Made by a program: the position numbers and the translations under genes | Shown here: positions 41,900-52,200 of the stretch, one piece after another | How positions within the stretch are numbered: position 1 is the stretch's first letter | How the letters are laid out: each line of letters begins with the position of its first letter | The notes under the pieces: generated by a model | The model's input: the letters and a program-made list of their open reading frames with translations, nothing else | Told to the model about the DNA's origin: nothing | Databases searched by the model: none | Assembly: GCF_003574655.1 (NCBI RefSeq) | Contig: NZ_QNUM01000001.1 | Span: 496,001-560,000, forward strand | Direction: 5' to 3' | Length of the DNA: 64,000 nt | Source: Cohaesibacter haloalkalitolerans | GTDB lineage: Bacteria; Pseudomonadota; Alphaproteobacteria; Rhizobiales; Cohaesibacteraceae

Positions 41900-44800
41900 A
41901 TGACCGAGGAAATCGCGGGAGACGGAATTCTTCAAGTGGCAGAAGGATTTGGAATTGAGGCGGATATCGCGTCCCTTGTCAATTATGCAAGCTGGCAAAA
42001 CTCGGTGCCGGTGGTCTCATCCGTTCGGGTCAGAAACAATCTGACGGAAGCAAAACGGCGGCTGGTTCTCGAGCTTTCCTTTTCTCCTGCCTTTGCCCGG
42101 CCCGTGCGCTGGACTCTGGATCTGGTTGGGGCGAATGAGGTGTTTGCCCTTTCCAACCCTGATCTCGAGATCGACGCTGACTATCTGAATGCCCTTGATG
42201 AGGCCGAGAAGGCCGTGGCACTCTTCAGCCTGAAGGACGGCGAGGGCGCCGTGCTGGCTGAAGTCAGGAAGGAACTCAGGCTGCTGGCGCGCGATGAGTG
42301 GGGTGGTTTTGATGGAATGGGCGGGCTCACGGCGGCGTTCGTCATGCCCAATGACCCGGCGATAGCGCCCATTCTCAAGAAGGCGGGCGATGTCTTGCAA
42401 CGGTTCGGCCATTCGCCCGCGCTGAATGGCTATCAGAGCAAGGACCCGGCGCGTGCCTATATGCTTGCCGCGGCGATCTGGTCGTCTGTTGCTGGTCTGG
42501 GGCTGACCTATGCAGAGCCGCCAAAGAGTTTTGAGCTTTATGGCCAGAAGGTCCGGCGGCCAACCACGATCCGGGAGCAGGGGCTGGCAACCTGCTTTGA
42601 CACGACGCTGCTGTTCGCATCTGCGCTTGAAGCGGTGGGGCTCAATCCGGTTGTGCTTTTGAAGACCGGTCATAGCTACTGCGGTGTCTGGCTGACCGAA
42701 AAGACGCTGCCGTCGCTGGTGGAGCGGGACCCGATCGAGATTCGCAAGGCTCTGGCTGCGCGTGAGCTGATCGTGTTCGAGACAACCGGTGTCACGTCCC
42801 GCCCGGCTGATCCATTCGAGCAGGCCATCGCGATCGGGCAGAGCCATACCAACGAAAAGAATGCGGCCGATTTTGTCGGGGCGATTGATATTGCCCGCTC
42901 GCGTGCCTCGCAAATTCGCCCGATGGCCGCGCATCAGGCCATGGTGTCGACCGGCGAGGAGGGTGAGGGGATCATCGAGGCGGCCGAGCTTCCCTTGCCC
43001 AAGGCGCCCTCGTTTGAAGACCTGTCCGGCCTGATCATCGAAGAAAAGCCAGCGACTGCGCAGGACCGCATTGCCCGTTGGCAGAACAAGCTGCTTGATC
43101 TGTCGCTCAGAAACAGGCTGCTGAATTTCAAGGCGACCAAACAGACCGTCCCTTTCCTTTGCCCGAACGTGCCAGCTCTGGAAGATCTGCTGGCTGACCA
43201 GAACCGGATTCGTGTCATCTCCCTGCCGGAGGAAAACCCGCATGGAGAGCGCAGTGATAGTCTGTTTCAGGAGCAGACCGGACGGGATCTGGATTATGAA
43301 TTTGTCGTGCAGTCGCTTGAGCGCAGGGAGATTGCTGCTACACTGGAAAAGAGCGAGCTGGACAAGCGTCTTACAGAGCTATATCGGCGCGCCAGAAGCG
43401 ATATGACCGAAGGCGGCTCCAATACGCTCTTTCTTGCCGTCGGGTTCCTCCGATGGAAAAAGACGGGAAGCGATGACAGGACCTACAAGGCCCCATTGCT
43501 GCTTATTCCGGTCAAGCTGACAAGGCGAAGCGCCAATGCTCCCTTCTATCTGGAGCATCACGAGGATGAAGTAAAATTCAACTCGACCTTGCTGGAGTTT
43601 CTCAAGAAGGACTTCAATCTTGCCATGCCGGCGTTTGATGAGAGCCTGCCCAAGGACGAGAGCGGCATCGACGTACCGCTGGTCTTTGAGACAATCCGGC
43701 GGGTTGTCCGGGATGTGCCGGGCTTCGAGGTGCTGGATGATATTGCGCTTTCGACCTTCTCCTTTGCCAAGTTCCTGATGTGGAAGGATCTGGTCGACCG
43801 GACCGATGAGTTGCGAAAGAATCGTGTTGTTCGCCACCTGATTGACAATCCCGACAAGGCGTTTGATCCGGGGCTCACGACGGACTTCCCTCAGGTCTTC
43901 GAGCTTGACAGCAAATATCGGCCAGCTGATATCGTCACCCCTCTTCCCGCTGACTCATCCCAGTTGAGTGCCGTCATGGGGGCCGCTGAAGGACGCGACT
44001 TCGTGCTGGTCGGGCCGCCGGGCACCGGCAAGAGCCAGACCATCACCAACATGATTGCCCAATGCCTGGCGACGGGAAAGAGCGTCCTGTTCGTTGCGGA
44101 GAAAACGGCGGCGCTCGGCGTCGTCTATCGGCGGCTCAAGGAACATGGCCTTGGAGATTTCTGTCTTGAACTGCATTCCAACCGGGCGGAAAAGAAGCAG
44201 TTCCTGTCGCAATTACAGACATCCTGGGAAACCAAGACTGATGCCAATCCGAACGAATGGGTGACTATCAATGACCAGTTGCAGGTGCGCCGCGACAGCC
44301 TGAACGACTATGTCTCTGCCCTGCACAAACGGGCGGCATGTGGCCTCAGTGTTTTTGAAGCGCTGGGATTGTCGGTCAAATATGCCGATCAATATACGCC
44401 TCGGCTGGATTGGGACCCTTCCGCAGAAGTGGGAGAGCAATCGCTCCTGCAAATGAAAGAGACAATTCGGGACATCGCCAGCGTGCATCGTCAGGTGATG
44501 CCCGTCCCGGCTCTGGAACTGGTCGGAACCACCGAATGGTCGAACAGATGGGTTGGGGACTTGCGGCAGGCGGCGCAAAGCCTTGCGGTCTCCACGGATG
44601 TGTTGTTGGCGCGCGTGGTCGATTTTGCGCGGCTTGCCGGTCTTGATGCGCAACGGCAATTCTCCCTGTCAGAACTGGAGCATGTGGTCTGGCTCGGGAA
44701 ACTGCTTGACTCGACTGCGGAAAAGACACTGGCTGTGGTTTTCGAGGAGCAGCTGGACAGGATTCGGCAATCTGTTGAAGAATTGGCAGGATGCGTTGAG

Positions 44801-47800
44801 ACTTTCAAGGCTGAACATGCAAGGCTGAGCGCCGTCTACGAGGAAGCCAGTATTGCTCGCATACCGATTGATCAGATTGATCAGGACTGGCGTATGGCCT
44901 GCTCCCGGATGTGGCCGTTCTCCGTTTTTGCCAAAAGCCGGGTGCGGAAGTTTCTTCAGAGCTATGCCTTGAAGGGAAAAGCCAATCCCGCCGAGGAAGT
45001 GGTCCCGCTGCAGAAGATGCAGTCTGCGCTCAAAGCCATGGAGAGCCAGTCCGAAAGGCAGTATTATCCAGCCTGGAACGGAACCGAAACGGATACGGGG
45101 GACCTCAAGGCCTATTTTGATCTGGCGGGCAAGATCAGGGCTGGATTTGAATCCATCGGGTATCTTGGCCATGAGGCCCTGACGAGCAATGGCGCCATGC
45201 AGTCTTGCCTTTCAGGCGGTAGTGCAACCCATCCGCTGCGCCTTCTGGCAAGAGATCTCATTGATGCGTGGGATGACTTCAGCGCCCGACTGGCGGCCTT
45301 TCGCAATGTGGCGAATACCGCTGAGGATCAACTCGAAGGGCCCGCCATCCTGCCGCGACTGCATGACATGCTCGACGCGCTTGAGCAGAATGCAGGTCAG
45401 TTGCAGGTCTGGACCGAGTGGCAGAAGGTCAAGGCCAAAGCCAAGGCACAGGAGCTTTCCGGCTTCCTGAAGGCGGTTGAAGCGGCTCGCATTTCCCATG
45501 ACGATCTGGAATTGAGCTTTTCTGTCGCCTTTGCCAACTGGTGGCTACCCGATGCCATCGACAGATCGGACGTGTTGCGCAGCTTCAAGCGGTTCAGGCA
45601 CGAGGAGATGCTGGAGCAGTTTCGGTTGCTTGATGACGAGGCCAGACGGGTTGCCGCCTCCAAGGTCCGGTCAGCGCTCAATCATCACTTGCCCGCGCCC
45701 CATGAAGTGGCAAAACGGTCCGAGCTTGGTCTGCTGCGCTACCAGATGGAGCTGAAGCGCCCGAGCAAGTCCATTCGCGACATGATCGCTTCCATGCCGA
45801 CCACCTTCAACAAGCTGGCCCCTTGTCTGCTGATGTCGCCGCTGTCGATCGCCCAGTATCTGCCAGCCGGGCAGGCCCTGTTTGATGTGGTCATCTTCGA
45901 TGAGGCCTCGCAAATCACGACATGGGATGCGGTTGGGGCGATTGCCCGAGGCAGGCAGACCATCATTGTCGGCGATCCCAAGCAGTTGCCTCCCACCAAT
46001 TTCTTCGGCCGGAATGATGGCGACGATGACGAAGAGCTTGAAGTCTACGAGAAGGATCTTGAGAGCATTCTGGACGAGGCCATTGCCTCGGGGCTGCCCT
46101 CCAAGCAGTTGAACTGGCATTATCGCAGCCGCAGTGAATCGCTCATCGCCTTTTCTAACTGGCACTATTATGGCAATCGTCTGATCACCTTTCCGTCGCC
46201 TGCGGTCAATGATCAGGCCGTCAAGCTGGTTCACGTTGCCGATGCGGTTTACGACAGGGGCAAGAGCCGCACGAACAGGGATGAAGCGCGCGAGATTGTC
46301 AGGATCGCCGTTGCCAAAATGCAAAGCTGGCTGCAGCTTGCCGAAGAGGATCGGCCCACTCTGGGCGTCATCACGTTCAACCAGCAGCAGCAGAGCCTGA
46401 TACAGGATTTGTTCGATGCCGAGTTGCGTAGCAATCAGGATCTGGAATGGTTCTTCTCGGATGATCGCATTGAACCAGCGATAGTCCGCAATCTGGAAAA
46501 TGTTCAGGGTGACGAACGGGATGTCATGCTGTTCTCGATCACTTTCGGCCCGGATCAGGCTGGCAAGATGTCCATGTCTTTCGGTGCCATCAACAAGGAT
46601 GGCGGAGAGCGGCGGCTCAATGTGGCGGTGACACGCGCCAGAGCCGAACTGCTGGTGGTCAGCACCATCACCGCCGACGTGATCGATACGTCGCGGACAA
46701 GGGCTCTTGGTGTTCAGCATCTGAAAGAATTTCTGGCTTATGCCGAGAAAGGATCTGCCTCCCTTCCCGCAGCGGTCAGCGGATCGGAAGGCGGGTTTGA
46801 CAGCCCGTTTGAGGAGGCGGTCTCGGACGCCCTGCAAGCCAGAGGATGGACCGTCATCCCACAGGTTGGCGTGTCCGGTTTTCGCATTGACCTCGGCATT
46901 GTGCATCCCGACAGGCCGGGAGCCTTCCTTGCTGGCATCGAGTGTGACGGGGCGACCTATCATAGATCGGCCACGGCGCGCGACCGTGACAAGGTGCGCG
47001 AGCAGGTTCTGCGTAATCTCGGCTGGGAAATCCTCCGCATCTGGTCACCGGACTGGTGGTATGATGCATCCAGAGTGGCGGGGGAGATACACCAAAAGCT
47101 TGATGGGCTTGTTGTGGCAAGCAGGGAAGAGGAGAAGCGGAAAAAGGCTGAAGCCCGGAGTGACGGGGCTTTCCCAGCGGCTGATGCGGGAATGGTCGTT
47201 CGGTCCGTGGCTGTAGAGGCGGCAGACCGCGCTGGGGCATCCCTCCTGCCGATGGTGCCATCTTCGAATGACCACCTGCCGGAAGAGCCTGTTGCCGCTC
47301 CTGCCAATCAGAATGAGCCATTTCAAGCTGTTAGAATAGCACAAGGCCCTTCTACGGCCAGCGAAACCTTCTATACCATAACGGACCTGCAATCCTTTGC
47401 GGTCGATCCGGACCGCTTCTATGATGTCGCCTATTCGTCCACGCTTGCCAGCATGATAGACCGGATCGTCGAGACTGAAGGCCCGATCAAGGATACGCTG
47501 CTTGCGCAGCGTGTGACCAAGGCTCATGGCTGGAGCCGAACAGGCAATCGCTTGCGAGAGCATATCTTTGACCACCTGAAGTCTTATGATTTTTCAGAAG
47601 GCACGGCCGGGCGCTTTGTTTGGAAGAGTGGGGCCAGGAAAGACTTGGTGCCCTTCCGTAAATCACTGGACCGCGACAACCGGAGACCGGTGAATGACAT
47701 TTCGCTCGCTGAAATCGCAGGGCTGATCAGGGAAAAGCCCGGCCTTTTGCAACAGGACGAGCCGGTCTATGCGATTGCCCATGAAATGGGATACGACCGT

Positions 47801-47881
47801 GTTGCCAGTGCCATTCAGGCTCGGCTTTGCGAGGCAATTGCCTATTATTCCGACCTGACCGACGTGCAGAAGGGCGTTTGA
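41900..47881 (+). CDS. Giant DUF4011 / SF1 helicase / PD-(D/E)XK nuclease / DUF3320 protein
   Basis: A 1993-residue multidomain protein, probably cytoplasmic. In order: an N-terminal domain (1-130); a transglutaminase-like segment with Cys232 (GLATCFDTT) and His258 (KTGHSYCGVWL); DUF4011 from about 388 (RWQNKLLDLSLRNRLLNF); an AAA_11/AAA_12 SF1 helicase with Walker A GPPGTGKSQT (Lys711), Walker B FDEAS (Asp1334, Glu1335) and motif VI NVAVTRAR (1574-1581); a Vsr/DUF559-like nuclease with Asp1664, Glu1681 and Asp1683 (IECDG); and DUF3320 at about 1835-1895. The start at 41900 has GGGGAGG upstream. Helicase-nuclease proteins of this type are listed as single-gene phage defence candidates (Hhe, as I recall). 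It sits in the accessory zone and has no obvious partner. Confidence 0.9.
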   Translation: MTEEIAGDGILQVAEGFGIEADIASLVNYASWQNSVPVVSSVRVRNNLTEAKRRLVLELSFSPAFARPVRWTLDLVGANEVFALSNPDLEIDADYLNALDEAEKAVALFSLKDGEGAVLAEVRKELRLLARDEWGGFDGMGGLTAAFVMPNDPAIAPILKKAGDVLQRFGHSPALNGYQSKDPARAYMLAAAIWSSVAGLGLTYAEPPKSFELYGQKVRRPTTIREQGLATCFDTTLLFASALEAVGLNPVVLLKTGHSYCGVWLTEKTLPSLVERDPIEIRKALAARELIVFETTGVTSRPADPFEQAIAIGQSHTNEKNAADFVGAIDIARSRASQIRPMAAHQAMVSTGEEGEGIIEAAELPLPKAPSFEDLSGLIIEEKPATAQDRIARWQNKLLDLSLRNRLLNFKATKQTVPFLCPNVPALEDLLADQNRIRVISLPEENPHGERSDSLFQEQTGRDLDYEFVVQSLERREIAATLEKSELDKRLTELYRRARSDMTEGGSNTLFLAVGFLRWKKTGSDDRTYKAPLLLIPVKLTRRSANAPFYLEHHEDEVKFNSTLLEFLKKDFNLAMPAFDESLPKDESGIDVPLVFETIRRVVRDVPGFEVLDDIALSTFSFAKFLMWKDLVDRTDELRKNRVVRHLIDNPDKAFDPGLTTDFPQVFELDSKYRPADIVTPLPADSSQLSAVMGAAEGRDFVLVGPPGTGKSQTITNMIAQCLATGKSVLFVAEKTAALGVVYRRLKEHGLGDFCLELHSNRAEKKQFLSQLQTSWETKTDANPNEWVTINDQLQVRRDSLNDYVSALHKRAACGLSVFEALGLSVKYADQYTPRLDWDPSAEVGEQSLLQMKETIRDIASVHRQVMPVPALELVGTTEWSNRWVGDLRQAAQSLAVSTDVLLARVVDFARLAGLDAQRQFSLSELEHVVWLGKLLDSTAEKTLAVVFEEQLDRIRQSVEELAGCVETFKAEHARLSAVYEEASIARIPIDQIDQDWRMACSRMWPFSVFAKSRVRKFLQSYALKGKANPAEEVVPLQKMQSALKAMESQSERQYYPAWNGTETDTGDLKAYFDLAGKIRAGFESIGYLGHEALTSNGAMQSCLSGGSATHPLRLLARDLIDAWDDFSARLAAFRNVANTAEDQLEGPAILPRLHDMLDALEQNAGQLQVWTEWQKVKAKAKAQELSGFLKAVEAARISHDDLELSFSVAFANWWLPDAIDRSDVLRSFKRFRHEEMLEQFRLLDDEARRVAASKVRSALNHHLPAPHEVAKRSELGLLRYQMELKRPSKSIRDMIASMPTTFNKLAPCLLMSPLSIAQYLPAGQALFDVVIFDEASQITTWDAVGAIARGRQTIIVGDPKQLPPTNFFGRNDGDDDEELEVYEKDLESILDEAIASGLPSKQLNWHYRSRSESLIAFSNWHYYGNRLITFPSPAVNDQAVKLVHVADAVYDRGKSRTNRDEAREIVRIAVAKMQSWLQLAEEDRPTLGVITFNQQQQSLIQDLFDAELRSNQDLEWFFSDDRIEPAIVRNLENVQGDERDVMLFSITFGPDQAGKMSMSFGAINKDGGERRLNVAVTRARAELLVVSTITADVIDTSRTRALGVQHLKEFLAYAEKGSASLPAAVSGSEGGFDSPFEEAVSDALQARGWTVIPQVGVSGFRIDLGIVHPDRPGAFLAGIECDGATYHRSATARDRDKVREQVLRNLGWEILRIWSPDWWYDASRVAGEIHQKLDGLVVASREEEKRKKAEARSDGAFPAADAGMVVRSVAVEAADRAGASLLPMVPSSNDHLPEEPVAAPANQNEPFQAVRIAQGPSTASETFYTITDLQSFAVDPDRFYDVAYSSTLASMIDRIVETEGPIKDTLLAQRVTKAHGWSRTGNRLREHIFDHLKSYDFSEGTAGRFVWKSGARKDLVPFRKSLDRDNRRPVNDISLAEIAGLIREKPGLLQQDEPVYAIAHEMGYDRVASAIQARLCEAIAYYSDLTDVQKGV

Positions 47882-47983
47882 TTCCCAAACTCTGGTATGC
47901 TGATTTGGACCTGATAGGGTATAGGAAAATGACTGCGTTGCCAGCTGGGCGCAGGGTGAGGCTATCGGATGGAAAGGAATGAC

Positions 47984-48328
47984 ATGCTGAGGTGGATCAT
48001 CATTGCGGGGCTGCTTTTCCTGCCGACTGTTGCTTCGGCCATGGATGATCTCAAGGGAACCTATGTTCTTCCCGGAGGGAGCTGTACACATCCCCGTTCT
48101 GAAGGGGATCAGCTTGTCGTGACCGAGGCAGGTCTGTCTTTTGCCCATCTTGAATGCAGCTTTGGCAAGGTGGTGCCGGTTGCCCGCATGAATGCCAGCC
48201 TTTATGATGCCACATGCAGGCAGGAAGATGTGCCCCAGACGACCCGGTTCTTCATCGCCCGAAGTAACGACGGGCTGACGATCTATTCGCCTGATTTTGG
48301 CACGTTCGTCGTTTCTCGCTGCCAATAG
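47984..48328 (+). CDS. Small exported protein of unknown function
   Basis: The protein has 114 residues with a signal peptide (about 1-17, ending VASA). The mature protein has four cysteines, enough for two disulfides, and beta-rich segments (GDQLVVTEAGLSFAHLEC, LTIYSPDFGTFVVSRC). I recognise no family. The ATG at 47984 is preceded by AAGGA, which favours it over the in-frame ATG at 47969. It follows the giant helicase gene by 100 bases on the same strand but looks unrelated. Confidence 0.68.
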   Translation: MLRWIIIAGLLFLPTVASAMDDLKGTYVLPGGSCTHPRSEGDQLVVTEAGLSFAHLECSFGKVVPVARMNASLYDATCRQEDVPQTTRFFIARSNDGLTIYSPDFGTFVVSRCQ

Positions 48329-48423
48329 CTCTCTGCCAGAGGGGTGCCATCAGACAGGATGCTCCGGTCTTATGCCCTGTTGCGGCAGCCAAAGTCACAT
48401 CACGCCAGCAGGTTGGTATCATC

Positions 48424-49137
48424 ATGGATCAAGGCTCACACCAGAAATTCGATATGGCGCGTGCGGAAGAATATGCGCAGCAGGCACGCATTGCGCTCGC
48501 AGGTTATGATGCCTGTCACGAGCTTTCCGCCTGTATCCTGTCTGCGGCAATCGGGGAGCGTCGCGATGCGCGGGTGCTGGTGGTCGGGGCTGGCGGCACT
48601 GGTGGCGAGATACTGGCTGCCGCCAAGCTTGAGGCGGGATGGCGCTTTGTTGCGGTGGACCCCTCTGCGCCGATGCTTGATTTGTCCAAGGCGCAAATCG
48701 AGGCGGCGGGGTTTCTGGATCGCGTTGATTTTGTCTGCAGTGCGGTGTCCGATCTTGCGCCAGAGGCCGTTTTTGACGCGGCTCTGGTGATTGGTGTGTT
48801 GCACCATGTGAAGGATGATGCGGACAAGGCTGCGTTGTTGCGCGATGTTGCGGCGCGTTTGCTGCCGGGCGGATCGATGGTTCTTGCCGGGAACTATCGG
48901 GCCTATGCGTCCGAGCCACTGTTGCTGGCTGCCTGGGCCAACCGCTGGCGGCTGGCTGGGGTCGATGAAGACGAGGTCAGGCGCAAGCGTGATACAATCA
49001 TGCGCGGTGCGGTGCCGCCTGAATCCGAGGACAAGGTGGCGAGCCTGCTCATGGAGGCGGGGTTCGAAGCGCCGGAGCGGTTCTTTTCGAGCCTGTTCTG
49101 GGGCGCCTGGCATACGCGGCGCGTCGATGGTATCTGA
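48424..49137 (+). CDS. Class I SAM-dependent methyltransferase
   Basis: The protein has 237 residues. Motif I VLVVGAGGTGGE (about 51-62), the acidic residue ending strand beta2 in VAVDPSAPML, and motif IV LVIGVLHHVKD mark a class I methyltransferase of the Methyltransf_11/25 type. The C-terminal ~90 residues (WANRWRLAGVDEDEVRRKRD) form a cap that probably sets the substrate, which I cannot name. It is followed by a terminator and convergent with the caspase-like gene. Confidence 0.85.
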   Translation: MDQGSHQKFDMARAEEYAQQARIALAGYDACHELSACILSAAIGERRDARVLVVGAGGTGGEILAAAKLEAGWRFVAVDPSAPMLDLSKAQIEAAGFLDRVDFVCSAVSDLAPEAVFDAALVIGVLHHVKDDADKAALLRDVAARLLPGGSMVLAGNYRAYASEPLLLAAWANRWRLAGVDEDEVRRKRDTIMRGAVPPESEDKVASLLMEAGFEAPERFFSSLFWGAWHTRRVDGI

Positions 49138-49155
49138 CGGATTGTTGGCAAAGAG

Positions 49156-49194
49156 AAACGCCCGTCCCTGACAATCAGAGGCGGGCGTTTTCGT
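49156..49194 (+). terminator. Intrinsic terminator after the methyltransferase, possibly bidirectional
   Basis: AAACGCCCG (49156-49164) pairs with CGGGCGTTT (49182-49190), followed by TTCGTCTTT. On the other strand the stem is followed by TTTCTCTTT, so it may also stop transcription from the convergent protease genes. Confidence 0.82.
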
Positions 49195-49295
49195 CTTTGC
49201 TTTCAGCCGGAGGGGCAGATGGGGGCTGGCCCGTGAGGTTGTCCCCCTTGTGCTTGTCCTTGCCTTTACTGCCACCGGGTTTCCCGAAGGGGTGG

Positions 49296-52200
49296 TTAGT
49301 TCACCGCGCTGATCGGGAAGTCCAGAACGTTGCTCGAGTTGGGCACCGTCGGGTGCTGTTCACCATTGGTCATCTGAGGCACGCGGCGCGAGGTGTAGCT
49401 GATCAGCTCCTGCACCGACGTATAACCATTCTGGTCGCCAGCGTCTGTGTCCGCCTTGCCAGCGAGGCCTTCCAGCAGAGCTGCAGTGAAGGCACCATGG
49501 CCACCGCCGAAGCTGGCGTCTTCCAGCGACGACTGAGCCCCGGTTGAAGACGCCAGCACGATGGTGCCGGTGCCATCGGACAGGGCCTGCACCGCTTCCT
49601 CGTTGGAGACGCTGCCACGCTTGCGCGGGCCGACCGTGCCGGAATGGCAGATGTCCATCAGGAAGATGGCCTTCTGGTTGATCGGGCGACCGGACAGGAA
49701 GTCACGGAACTTGTCGACCTGCATGCCCGTGTAGGGGCGGGTCTTGTCGCCGTCATAGGTGACGAGATACAGGCGCTGTTCGTTGTCCTGAACCCCGTGG
49801 CCGGCAATGAACAGGACGATGACGTCTTCAGCCGAAGCCTGCCTGAGGAAATCGTTCATCTCGACACGAATATCCCGCTCCGTGGCCTGATCATTGACGA
49901 GGACCTTGGTGTTGACCTTGCCATAGAGCACGCCTTCCTGAGCCTTGAAGGCCTTTTCCAGATCCAGCGCATCCTTGTGGGCGAATTCCAGATCCTGAGA
50001 ACTGATCTCGTATTTCGAGATGCCGACGCCAAAATACCAAAGCTGCGTGGTCTTTCTTACCTTGGACTGGGCCTTTACCTTGCGGTTGATCTCCGCTCGC
50101 TGGGTCAGCACGCGGGCGTCCTTGTAGACGAGACTTGCCTCGATCAGGTTTTCGCCTTCCCGCAGTTTGAACTTGCGGTCGATGCCGACGATTTCGCCGC
50201 CATCATAGACGGGTTCCTCGTCAAAGCCACGAGTGCGGATGACAACGCGCCCGTTGAGCGAATATTCGAACTCCGGATCCGGCAGATCGGCCGAGGATTT
50301 CTCGACCCGCAGGCGCAGGACATATTCGTCGCCGTCGACAGTGGCCTTGGCCGGTGAATCGAGTGAGACCTTGTAGGGTACGTTGAACAGGTCGGGGTCG
50401 ACATCAGGCTTTTCCGGCTCGACCGGCACGGGCTGGTCATTGCCGCTGTTCCCCTTGATCAACCGGCTGAGGCGGTCCTGGATGATGCGCGGACGTTCAA
50501 ACCGGCTCTTGAGGGCTTCAAATGGCAGGTAGTTGTCGCCGAGTGACCAGAATACGCCCTTGGTGCCGTTGAGCGAGGATGTGAATTCTCCGCTCGGAGC
50601 GTAGGCGATCCACTCGTTGTCGTTCTTCACCAACAGGGTCAGCTGCCGCTCGAAGCTGCGCAGATCGAAGTAGATCAGCTCATTCGAACTGGTCAGGGCC
50701 AAAAGGAGGTTGCGGCTTTCATCGGCCGAAATCGAGGCCAGAGTACCGCCGAAGAAGGCCGAACGATCGCCAAGGCGCATCATGTCGCGTGACCATTCGA
50801 TCTTCTGGCCGCTGTCGAGCTTCAGGGTCCAGACCGAGGTGGCCGGTTCCCAGCCGATGTAGCGTCCGGAGCGGGCATCATAGCCACGCCAGCCGCCGCC
50901 AACCTCAAGCATTTCGATGCGTGATGGGTCGTCTTCGTTGAACCTGAGATTATTCAATGGCTTGCCGTTGGTGATGGACTTCACCTCATCGCCCGATTTG
51001 ATGTCGAACAGCCGCGTGACGCGCGAATAGGTGTAGTCATGGCCGTAGCCATCTTTCCAAGCGGTGGTGACGCCGACAAGCCCTTCCTCGTCGCTGATGG
51101 CAACTCCGCTGAAGAAGCTGCCATAGACAGCATCATAGCTGAGGCTTTGGGTGACGATGTCGAACCGGGTGCTGGAGATCACCTGAAGGGACTGGCGGTC
51201 GCGAAGCTCAAGGATGGCCTTGGTGCTCTTGTCGCCCGATCCTTCGGGACGGCCCAGCAACAGGATATACCGGTCGCTCTGGGTCAGATAGGTCACGTCG
51301 AAGTCAATATGTGCCTTCGTCTCTTCCTTGAAGTTATCGGCGTTGAAGACGACGAGATCATTGTTTCTGGAGATGGTGTATTGCGTTGCCCCGTCCTTGC
51401 TGAGGCGGCGCCAGCCACGCTCCGTCGAGGTGCGCAGAGGCTGGAGGCGGCGCCCGGTGGCGAGATCCCAGACGTAACTGCCGCTGCTGTCGCGGGAAGT
51501 GACATAGCCATCACGCGTGTTGAGGGTCAACCCTTTGCCGCGTGGTGAAAGGCCGGTCATCTCGGAGATCGGGCTCAAGCTTCTGGTGTCGTACCATTCG
51601 ATATGCTCGCTGGCACCAGCCGAGAAGCTGTTGCCGTCGGGCGAGAAGGTGATACCCAGATCCTGCGCTGCCTCGCGCGAGTTGATAATGTCGCCTTTTT
51701 CAAGATCGACCAGCACCAGACCGGTCTTGCTGTTGAAGGTGTCGTTCATCAGTACCCACGGTTTGGAGGGATGGCTGACGATGCGGTTTGGGATTACCGG
51801 TGAGCGCATGCGCTTGACCTCGCGCCAGTCGCGGGTATCCCAGATGGCCATAACGCGGCTGTTGTCGATGGCCACCAGATAGCGGCCGTCGCGGGTCTGC
51901 CCCATGCGGTGCGTCCAGTTAACGCCCTCGACATTGCGCTCGAAGGCCAGATCCTTGGCGGAATAGATCTTAACGCCCTGATGCTGGAACTGGCCAACCG
52001 CGATCCGGTCTCCGTCTGCCAGCCAGATGATCGACCCGCCGATCCGCTGGGTGCTCATCCGGGTCACTGCGCGGATCTTGCGCTCGGCGACATTGTAGAT
52101 GCGGACAAAGCCATTGTTGTCGGTGTAGGCCAGTTCGTCGCTGAACGGGCTCCAGCCGAAGCGGGCAATCTCGTTCTCCGCATGAATCTGGCCGACCGCG

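Noticed and set aside
45671-46963. 430-codon frame antisense to the helicase region
   Set aside because: Covers the Walker B to nuclease part of the giant gene, whose motifs are intact on the plus strand.
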